64,000 nucleotides of DNA from contig NC_092580.1 of NCBI RefSeq assembly GCF_037975245.1, positions 12,865,501 through 12,929,500 of the forward strand. Direction: 5' to 3'. A model generated the notes under the pieces. It was not told the origin of the DNA and searched no databases. It was given only the letters and a program-made list of their open reading frames with translations. Positions 13,401 to 25,400 of this stretch are shown here, one piece after another. The stretch comes from Apostichopus japonicus. Its lineage: Eukaryota > Echinodermata > Holothuroidea > Aspidochirotida > Stichopodidae. How positions within the stretch are numbered: position 1 is the stretch's first letter; each line of letters opens with the position of its first letter. The translations under genes and the position numbers were made by a program.

Positions 13401-16400
13401 GACAACACCTGTCCTTCATATTGAACATAAGCAACTTTAAATTGAAAAATCAGTCCAGAATAAAAGGGATGGATATGCTTCACAAAAGTTTATCAAATAT
13501 ATCACATATCAGTTCACTTCTAACTAGAAAAGTACCAATAAAAACCACTTTACTTTAAGGAGTGTTCATCATTCAGCATAGTAAATTCCAAGTACAACCC
13601 TTTTGATTTATCCATGTTTTTTTTCTTCCTGCTTTTTTACAGTTGGTGGAGGAGCTCGGAGAGAGCTATGTTAACATCGTCGGCAACGTTCTTCTTTCAG
13701 CGGCTGTGGTAGCCTACCTTGGACCATTCACAACTGACTTCAGACAGGTATCTATTTCTGTTTCATACATTATCTATTTGTACTTATAATCAAATATTTA
13801 TCATTTTTGCTAAATGTGTGGCCATTTATGAAGGTAGTCTCTGAGAAGTTAGGGGAAACATGCAAATGTGTCCTTAAATCTTAAAACTTCCCAACTGAAC
13901 TGACAAAATGAAGAATGTAAATGATCCTGCTAAAAGTCAAAATGTAATGGAATCAATAAAGCAGCCAAATTTTGGGCAGAGTAATTATGTCATCCATTCA
14001 GCCGAACGATCTCAGAAAATGAAGTGAAGAGGGGATGTTAAATTTTCTTCACATACTCCTCCCCCCTCCCCCTGCAACCTTTCCTCACAACAAAAATCAA
14101 GGAGCAGAGAGTAAGAGATGTTAAAATACTCTATGTCAGTCACTCAGCTGTATTCAATTGTCTTTGACATCTCAGTGTTAATTATATAAACACTACAGTC
14201 TAATAGTAAAATGTGTAAGTTCTGAATTTGTAAAAATATTTTATATAAACCTATTTCATAATTATTATCTCTCTCATATCTCTTGATAATTCCAGGATTG
14301 TCTCCGAGACTGGTTTGGTCTCTGTAAAGCTAAAGATATCCCTGTCTCCGATGTCTTCTCCCTATCTGCTACCCTCGGGGACCCCGTCAGGGTCAGGGAG
14401 TGGCAGCTGGCCGGCCTACCGGTCGACAAGTAAGTATTTCTATTATCCATCCTCCTGCAGAGTTTGGCTGCCGGAAACAATGCCAGCCATTCTGTAAATC
14501 ATCTATAGACTTTGCAAGCATCCTGTAAATCGTGTATTCACCTCCCACAAACTTCATGCAAATCTTCCATAATGTTTTGACGGAGAGGTTAAAGCACCGG
14601 ACTCTGATATTGCAAATCAGGTCCTTGTGAAAAAATCAAAACTGTGAATAGTAACATAAAAGTCCTTTGTTACTACTGCAAGTCGTCACATAGGGCCGTG
14701 GCTGAAATGACCATAGCATATCATACCAATGCCCTCCCACCCCCTTGCATACCTCTTGCTGACATCACTTCTCTCCTTAATTGGACCAGTACTGTGAGGA
14801 GGGGGTATGGATTGGTGGGTTGGGGGTGGGTTGGGATCAAGCATTTGCAGCATTCAGATTAAACTGTACCATCATGGAGGTTGTGGGGTTCATGCAGCCT
14901 TAGAGTTCAGGGTATATTGATAACTATTAAGCTGACATTTCAAGGACCAAGAAGACCCACAAGGTTGTAAATGGAAAGTAATGATCCTTTAAGGATATGT
15001 GTGCATCATCATGACATCACGGTTCAACTAACAACTACAACATAATTCCCAGTGCAGTGGAGGTAAAGGATTTATCTGGCAAAGATACCATCATCTTCAA
15101 AGCAACCATATCTAAAGTTATGAACAAGATAGTTTGATGTGGGCTTTCCACCTAGCAATATGGATTGTATTTGCCTTCCCTATTTGTATCACATTTAGCT
15201 GTCTTGGTTTTTTTCTTGGTCCAGAAATGTTTCCATTGATTTCACTTTCCTGTCTGTGTTTTTCTGCAGCTTCTCAACGGACAATGCACTGATCGTGACC
15301 AACGCCAACAGATGGCCCCTGATGATCGACCCCCAGGGTCAGGCGGACAAGTGGATCAAAAACATGGAGAAACCCAACAAGCTACAGGTCATCAAACTCT
15401 CCGATCCAAACTACACCAGAACTTTAGAGAACTGTATCCAGGTAAGACTTAAATTTTAGAAAGGTAGTTTTATATTAAATATCACCACCGTAGGCCTAAA
15501 CGGCCTGATTCCTAACCAGTGTAGGGTACTAGTTAGGGTTAGGGTTTTGGTCCACAGTTAATTGAAACCAGTATCTCTCAAAGCTAGATTGAACTAACTG
15601 AGAGACCCTCCTTGGTCTTGTTTCGTCTCACGAAAGCAAGTCAAAATGAGCAAGTACAAGGTTCTACACAATTAGTTGTCCCAGACACTTTCTCAATTTG
15701 TACAAATCACATGTTAAGAGCATGTTAGGGGGGGGGAATCCAATTTTAAATTATGATTTCAAATGAAAGTTGACAAGACAAGGTAATGAATTAAAATTTC
15801 CTTTGGGGGGGGGGGAGGAGTGTGGGGGTGGTGTGGTGGATTCGATATTGAATAGCATCAACATAATATATCAGAATCAACTCAAACAGCTAATTTAATC
15901 ACCACTTACCCTTTTGAGTGTTATTGTACTTTGGAAAATTGAGAACTCAATTAGAATGACACTGTACCTCAATGATCACTCAATGTATCCTTTTCTTAAA
16001 TTATAAAAATCACCTTAATGTTGTTTTTTTTTACACTTCTTAGTGAATGTAGTGGATTATGAATAGTTTAAGATGTAAAAGGCTTTGCTTGGTTGTCTTT
16101 ATGAAAAATAACTTTCATTTCTAATCCGTATATATAATAAACAAGCTGCATTTGTTGGAAATAACTGGAATTTATAAATAATATAAGATCTGTTGTGTAT
16201 TTGATGCTGAGATAATTGAACCTTTAAACAAAAGGAAATATGATGTTAAATGAATTTTCAATATTTAATTTCAGTTTGGACAGCCTTGCTTGATGGAAAA
16301 CATTGGAGAGGAACTGGACCCAATCTTAGAGCCTTTGTTGCTTAAACAGACCTTTAAGCAGGTGAGAGTTTAGGACTTCAAGAAGAACAATTGGTGCAAG

Positions 16401-19400
16401 AACAGCTAGAAATGAAATAACAGCTAGAAACTGAGAAACAGCTAGAAATGATATTACAGCTAGAAATTAGATAACAGCTAGAAACTGAAAAAATAGCTAG
16501 AAATTAAATAACAGCTAGAAATTGGATAACAGCTAGAAATTGAAAAACAACTAGAAAATAAAAAAACAGCTAGGAATCAAATAAAAGCTAGAATCAAATA
16601 ACAGCTATAAATTGAATAAACTAACTGTTTCGGTACTCTGAGTCTGACCTTATCTATGTACTTCTCAATATTTTTTTCTAATATTTCTTCATTGTTGTAT
16701 TTCTTTTTATCTAATACATATTCAGAATTGTGTTGTTATTTGTATGCTGTTTCTACATGAGAAGGATTGGCCTGTTCACAAATCTTCCTCGTCCATCTTA
16801 TTTCTTTCTGTTACTACAGAGCGGGATAGATTACATCCGTCTTGGAGACAACGTCATCGAATTCAGCCGTGACTTCATGCTGTACATAACGACGAGACTC
16901 AGGAACCCACATTACCTACCGGAGGTCTCTGTCAAGGTAATTATATTATCTCAAAATGTATGTACTGTTGGAAACTTCAAATTTATTTACTTGTTATATC
17001 CTCAAGGCCCTCTCTTCCCTTCCTCAAAGACCTCTCTTCCCTTCCTCAAGCTTTCTACAGTTTTCAAAATACCTGGACTCCATCTAAAACATCTCTGCTT
17101 CTCAAAGTTGTCATCTTCTTCTCAAGCTCTCTCCTCCTTTAAGACCCTCTGCTCATCCCTACAAAGTCATCTAACCCTCCTGCTAATGCCTCTTATAAAA
17201 TCTCAAATCTACCTTCTTCTCACATTCATCGTATCGATTTATCCCTGCAGGTGACGATGATCAACTTTATGATCACACCGATGGGTCTAGAAGATCAGTT
17301 GTTGGGGCTGGTAGCCGCCAAGGAGAAGCCCGAGCTGGAAGAGAAGAAGAACGAACTGATCATGGAGAGCGCGAAGAACAGGAAACAGCTGAAAGAGATA
17401 GAAGATAAAATCCTGGAAGTCTTGAGCTCATCGCAGGGTAACATCTTAGAGGACGAGACAGCCATCGAGATACTCTCGTCCAGTAAGGTCTTGTCCAAGG
17501 AGATCTCGGAGAAACAGGAGGCCGCAAACAAGACGGAACGGGAGATCGACGAGACGAGGAATGGATACAAACCGGTGAGATTCCTTGAGATGATTAAATA
17601 ATAATAATAAGAAGGTGACAGAATTTGATTGTGTCTCTTCTCTGGTATTGCATCACAAAATGTGCAAATTGCTACATAGAAGGGAAGATGTATAACAGTT
17701 CTCGTGTACCCAGTACCTGCCTTGTTTTCTACCATATTATTCAGAAACTTCCCTAAGCTCAGAAAACTGATGCACTGTGCTAATTTTGTAAAGTATTTCT
17801 TCTTTCAGCAAGAGTTGAAAATAAAGCTGATAATAATTCCCACTAGTTGATACATGTAAAAATTTCAGCACTGCCTCTTGTATTTTAAAAGAAACAAAGT
17901 AAGCTAGGCTCAAGTACATTAATGCTATGGAAGGGTATGTGTAAGGTCTTGTGTTGGAAGGGTGTTAGGTCTTTTTCAAAAATGTGGTAGTAGTGAGAAA
18001 GTGTGTATTAGAGTCGTTAAGTGCTGATGTCTGTTTCGCAAAATGAAAAAATTTCCTCAAGATTCTCATAGCATCTGTTGTGACACTAATTGAACAAACT
18101 TTAATGGAGGCTTGTTTACGAAGACAATGGATTACTTTTGCTGGGAACCTAACCAGCAGCTTTGTAAAAATAGTATTACACAGGAGTGTCTTTTGCGTAT
18201 TTCTAAACATTATCCAAACCCTATAGCTCTTACCCACAGATTCACTCCCTTTCCACTCCCGGAATATTTATCTGTGTAAAAGTTTGGCTATCAATCATCC
18301 TTTCAACAACTAAACCCGGTTACAATCGAATGATAATCCGGCCAATTATTTGATGACGACAACAGCTTGACATGTTTGTAATGTTATTATATGCAGATCA
18401 GGCTTGCTCTAGGCGACATCTATGAAGGACTTTTGTAAAGCAAAATATCTTAATCACCTTCGTCAGCATTTTCTTTTCTTTTCTTTTTTTAATCTTTGCA
18501 GGTTGCGAAGCATTCCTCCATCTTGTTTTTCACCATTTCTGATCTGACCAACATTGAATCCATGTACCAGTACTCTCTGACCTGGTTCATAAACCTTTAC
18601 CTGCAGGTAAGTATTAGATAAATCTAGCTATATGGAAGTGTCCAGAAATCAGTACTACAGATAACTTTGGCAAATTCTAACTTCTTTGACCGCAAAATAA
18701 CAGTTATCATTGAATTGTAATCAGATATCGAGATACAGATTGGAAAATAACTGTAGTCACTTCAAAAAATTCAATGGCAGTATGTTAAATGATAGAAAAT
18801 CTCTTACTGGAAAATGTTTAATTTTTAGGGGGTGATGGAATTTGGTCTTTTCATAACACTAGAGCAATTTGCGTGTTTCAGGTAATTGACCATACTGACA
18901 TAGTAATGTAACTCATATCACTCTTGCATGGTATATTACACTATGCAATAAACTAATGTGATTGGGGTTAAAACCCCCTCACACACCACGTTACATGCAA
19001 TTTCATCGATAAAGCTAGGTGTTGACAAATTGATACTACAGTGAACTGTCACACACAGTTAAGATATGCACATTGTTCACTTTCCATCACACTGTTACTT
19101 TCAATGCTCATATATATCAGTGGTTTGTCATTCATTTCTTTGGTATATTCACTTTATCTTTATCGATATGATACGGTCGAGCATGGGACACGTTATCCCT
19201 TTGGTTATTATCGATATTGTATTTACCATATTATTTTTGTTTCACAAATCAGTTTCTGAATCCATTCTTTTCATCCAGTCCATCTTCACCACTAGAGACA
19301 TGTCCCAAGAGGACATTGCTCTTCTACCTGTAAGTTGCATGTCTGCCCTGCATGTCTGTTCTGCATTTCTTTGCCTGCTGCAACCTAAACCCAACATCTA

Positions 19401-22400
19401 ACCTACTCATACTAACAAAAATTGTTATGACATTAATTTCGCATCTGAAGAAGATCCTGCTGGGATCGAACCGTCGGGCCCTCTGATATTGATTCATTTA
19501 CTAACACAAGCTTTTTGCGCTGAGATCAGCGGTTTGGTGAAATGTTGTTTTGTGCTCACTTTAATTAAAAATAGCTATTTATTGTGTGTTATTTTCATTG
19601 TTACAGATAATGAAAGTGTGTATTGTGTTTAACACACTAATTTTAAAAGCAAACAGTGTCAGTCTGTTTGACTTTCTACCCATGCATGTCGATCTCTGAC
19701 TGAAGGTGCAATTTACCTGCCCTTATGTTTTCTACAGACCCAAACCCCCCTCACTCTTCCTTCCTATTTCCAATGCAGTCATTGCTTTAAATGTTAGGTG
19801 TCTGCTGCTTATTTAACATATAACCAAAAAAAAATTTATAGTAATGTTTTTGTTCTGTTATTTTACTTATTCAAGTATGACAAAGTTGGTTAATGATATT
19901 GCACTCAGGTAGGAATGTGTTCTATAAATTTTACTTTGACCTAATTTTTGAAAAATATCTAGTGATATTAGGATCTTAGGATCATATCCAGAGATATTAG
20001 GATAGCTAGTTATTATATGGTGCAATATCTGTGTAAAAGATGCCAATTGTATGCAATAATATGAACACATGTGTAAATGTTATATACCCAATTTCAATTC
20101 CTTGGAATCCTAATCGATGTAAAATAAGTATCAAACTTTCACGTTTTGTTTTGCATTTATTTTTAAATGCATGTTGACATTGTAGGGACACTAGAATGAT
20201 AGAAGTTGGTATCTTCTTGTACTGAAGGACACATCAGGGGATGTGATTTTTTTCAACCTCCTCACCCCCCTCCCCAATAAAAGAAGCTCCCTTTCGATGG
20301 ATAGATTTGAAGATTGCATCTTCTGAATAATTAAGAATTTGACTTGATGTATTCAAAGGTTGGTGACTAATGGTAAAAAAAAACATGAAAAGAATTTTTC
20401 ACTTTTCACTCCATCATGTCATTAAAACCCTGACCTCAATATCAAATATATTTATTTTGTTGAGCCTAATATAACAGTTTCATTCTGTAACATTATTAAC
20501 GATTTAACTTAACAGAAGTTTTGCAAGTTTTCAACAACAGCAACCACAAGTATGTTTGATTTAGTTGTGTTTATTAACTTTGTAGTGAATTTTGTAACTA
20601 AACTCCCCCTAACTGCATCAGAGTGTATTACATTTCCTAATATAAATGTGATTTGATATTGGTCCTACTTTTGCTGTTTCCATGGTAACCTATCATAACC
20701 CAGTATGTTAATTATGTGAAAAGAAGCTATCTCTGCTTGAGATATCCAGTTATTTGGTTAACAATCCTTTCCATGCAATCAGTAGACTTTCACATCTGCC
20801 CTAACTGTTTGACATAGTTTCACAAGTTGGACAACTTATCTAGATATCCCTGTGTAATGTGGCAGTTTATGAAAACCATTGCACAGACAACCGAACAAAG
20901 ATTATTTCTGTCAAGCACTACGACTTCCAGTTGTGTCTTGCTGTACCAGGAGTTCTCAATAGGGCAGAATGTGAGCCAAGCTGGGCCTGCAAAAGATTCA
21001 GTCTTACCATCAACTAAAAAAACAAAACACAAAACAGCCACAGTCTTACACTAAATCCCTAAAGACGTGAGGCTTTGATTATCCTGCACATTGCTCGATC
21101 TAGATAAAGTGAGATTTTGATTTCTGTCTGGTCCTTTCGTCCAGCCAATGTTTCACTCTGGCCCTCATAGAAATTTGTTAGGGAAACTCCCTGTACAAAA
21201 CATTTACACCAAATGTTGATTTATATGTGTTAACTTGACCCATGTGACAGATTGTTGTTCACTAATCAACACTAAAATGCACCCTCTGTTTATACATACC
21301 TTGGTTGAACTTGCCCTTGTCATATGACACACTTCATAGATTCTGAGAGTACTGACATAAATCAAATCCTCTTAGTAAATCTGTGCCCCGCCCCCCACCC
21401 CTCTCTCATGTTGAATTATTTTTACACCGAGAAAATACTTTCATTGGTATTAGATTATCCTAATCACTATTTCCTCATAGATTCTGAGAGTACCAAATCC
21501 TCTTAGTTAATCTGTGCCCCCCCTCCCCACCCCACCGCTCTCACATGTTGAATCATTTTTAAACCGATAAAATACTTTCGTTGGTGTTAGATTATCCTAA
21601 TTACTATTTCCTCCATATTCAGTCCATCGCCAAGAGTGTACCTGCGACTGAGTTGGACGTACGTATCACCAACCTAAACGACCACTTCACTCATAACATC
21701 TATCAGAATGTCTGCCGATCTCTCCTGGAAAAGGATAAATTGCTCTTTTCATTTATCCTGTGCATCGGAATCGCAAAAGGAAGGTATGGAATATATATAT
21801 ATATCAATTCATAATGCCTCTGTTATGTTTACCCCTCATCCGTTATTATTATGATAATTATTAGTTTACATTGTGCTAGTTAATAGTTTTTTCTTTGTCT
21901 GTTTGTCATTAGTTTCAATAAGGCATAGTCCTATAAGCTTCCAGTGTCCAACTTGATAACACTGGTGTGCTTTCTTTGAGTGTAGTAAACCTTTACAAGT
22001 AGTTACATTTGGACCAAACTTCTCTGGGAAACTTTTCAGTTCTGTATTGTGTCAACTTTTCTTAGCATAATTTCGGGAAAGAAAATTTATCAGTGAGTTC
22101 TTGTTTTGTTTATTTTTCTTTTTCAATAAAGTTCCTGGGTACAGAAAAAAAAATTATTGAAATTCTCAATTTTAGAGAAATTTTTCTTTTAGATTTAAAC
22201 ACACTAGGCTATCAACCAACTAAATACATCAATCTGTTTATGGTTTATTGTATGGCTTATGGTTGTATACCAATTATTTATATAAAGCAAGACAATCAAT
22301 GTTTGACAATCAATTTCATTCTCAAATGTATATTATGCTTATTTCAAAGTATTGCCTTGGTATGGGAATTCTTGTCATGTTAGCAAATGCACCTATATTC

Positions 22401-25400
22401 AATTACTTTTTCTTCCCACAGAAATTGTCAAAACCATATCATCAGTAAGGGACATTAAGTGCACGGATGGCTTGCCATGATTGTGACTTTTGTCCTCTAT
22501 CCATTCATGACATTGTTTTCTTGTTATTGTTTATCTGATAGATTTCATTTCTTCCTTAGAATCCTAACCATGTAAGCTTTTTTACTTTCCTCACATCTGC
22601 TTTCACCCTTCCAGGAAAGAGATTGACGAAAGCGAGTGGAAGTTTCTCCTGACCGGAGGGATCGCCCTGGAGAATCCGTTTCCCAATCCTGCCCCAGAGT
22701 GGCTTCCGGATAAATCCTGGGCAGAGATTGTCAGAGTGTCCGAGCTGGAGGCGTTCGATGATTTCTTGTTAAACTTTAAGAAGAACGTAAGGCTCTGTCG
22801 ATATTAATTTAAATCATCTCTGATTCATAGAGCAAATAGTATTTCATTTTGAAAATGTTTTTTATGATTGCCTGCAAATTGATTTAAAGGCTGTTAGGAT
22901 TGCTGCAAGTCACTAGTATGCAGAAACAGGGAGTGCAGAAGTTAATACTCAATGGCAAGTTAATCCAGTTAATCTTGATTAACATGATCAAGATTATATA
23001 ACTTAATATCTATTAAGTTAATCAAATTAATCAAAACTGATTGGAGTAGTTTTGTCAATTGAAGGCCATTAGCTGGCAGGAGAGATTCATTAACAGAAAT
23101 CATTTTTCAGATAGTCATAAAGATTGAGAAATCATAACAGTCTTTCACTCAAAAAAGCAAATTTTCTGTCATTCACCACCAATTTTTGTGCTTTCCATAG
23201 GACCTAACCAATGTTTACAGTAGTGTTTAGTCTAGTCAAGGGTAGTATCCTCAAAGATCATTTATACTGTTAGCCAGCTTTGGAGAACCTGCTTTCGGCT
23301 TAAACCCAAATAACTCATGTATTTATGGTATACATAATCGTGACTAATTGGATTTATATTTATATCAAAATATGGTGTCCCTTGCTTTTTTTTGTGTAAA
23401 GAACTTTCTCTAATAATCTCTATGTCAATCTATCTTAGTATGTATACAATCAAATCCAGCCAAAGTAAAGATTCGATGTTTGATATTAACACAGAAATGT
23501 ACTGACTATATTATGTCTGCAAATTGTAGCTTTTTCAGGCAAACTATGGAATAATTTTTTTGTGTTATGAGAGAGGCAGTCACTTTGATGCAAATGTACC
23601 TTTTCTTGGTTGGTTTGTTTCATGACATTTTTTCGCTAAATTTCCTCATTTTTCTGTTACAGATTGAAGATTGGAAGGTGTTCTACGATTCTTCTAACCC
23701 TCACGAGATACCCATTCCTGAACCCTGGCAGATCACACTCAACAGTTTCAAGAAGCTGATCATTCTCCGCATCATCAGACCAGATAAGGTAATTAACCAT
23801 CGTTAAGAATTAAATTAATTAATAGTCGTTGATGCTTTCAAGACAGTGATTGGCATTTGTAATGCATTTATATTTTATACATTTATATTTTATATATTGA
23901 TATTTATATTTAAATCATATTTTCATTTGTCTTTTAATCCACCTAGATTATTCCTGCGGTACAAAACTTCATCGTACAACGATTAGGACAGGCCTACATC
24001 GAACCACCGACCTTTGACATTGCGAGGAGCTACCAAGACTGCACCCATGCGGCACCTCTCATATTTATCCTCTCACCAGGAGTTGACCCTATGGCACTCC
24101 TAATGAGATTTGCTGAAGAGAAAGGTGTGTATTCCGTGTTTTTTTGTTTCTGTGGGGTGGGAGGGGGGGTGGCGGTGAAAAGATTTTATCAAAGCAAATT
24201 ACTTTTCAAGGCAAACCGATGAAAGTGACATGAAGATAATCATGATGCTTCAAGAGAGTAAGTTTTAGTTCCAGATAACAAAAAAAATATAATATACATC
24301 AAAAACAAAACAATTTCATAGTGGGAAAATAAATGTAAGCATCTTCTTACAATTTATCTTGAACTATTGGAATTTATTGATTGTATCCCAATAGTATACT
24401 TTCCAATATTGGTGCTTATCGTGAATAACTATTCCATATTTCCCACCATTTTTATATTTTTTTTATTGACAGGAATGGGAGGGTCTTCCATGCAGACCAT
24501 CTCTCTAGGCCAAGGTCAGGGACCGATTGCTGCAGCTATGATCGAAAAGGTTTGAATTTCTCACTTCTTGCTTAGACTGTATATTGTATCACTACGTTTA
24601 AATGATGGATGGTTGTGCCGCCAACGTATATCAGATCCACTTAAACAATGTCATGGGTGGCATGGATACAGGGTTAATACAGAGAGTCCAGAATTACAAA
24701 GACATGCCCCTCTTCTTTTTCTATCTTGGTTTTCAAACAGGTGGATTTGTGCAAAGTTTTGATAAAAAAATGTCAAGGTTATTTAAGGCAACTCCAAATA
24801 TACTTGTAATAAATACAGTGCACAACTTTCATGACTTTGATTTGGCCCTTCTAGCAACTTCCAAGTTGATCAAAGAAAGGCAAATGGAGGTAACTGTCCT
24901 TAAACCATTCTGATTTTGCAAGGCATATGGCAAATTTGTTGATTTAGATTTTGGCCATCCCCTTTGACATCAATGTAGGTACCCATCACTGTCAATTTGT
25001 CATGGCCACAAACGGGGGAAGGGGGAGCGTTAACTTTACAAGCCCACTTCCTAGGCTGCAGCAACATCGATATCAGTTTCTAATAGGAAGTCAGACCATT
25101 GAAATTATATATATATACACTTTGACATACATATATACATATTTGACATAAAGGGGCACACGATAGGAGTCTGTATCAAATGCAGTGATTATCGGGATAT
25201 GGATCATCACGTTTTAATAATATTGATTGATCAAACTTTTATATGCTATAATTTATATAGTATATTTCTTGTAAGCCCCTAGCTATTAAATTTGAACTTT
25301 TTAGTTTTTTTTAGGCATTAATCTGTTTAAATACCAGAAACTGAATTTGTCCCCATAACTCAGTCAGTTATTCCTGTTATTCACAGGCAACTCAAGAAGG

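Noticed and set aside
16730-17254. 174-codon ORF on the + strand
   Set aside because: Only 16,820-16,936 is coding (a DNAH3 exon). The rest reads through intron on both sides.
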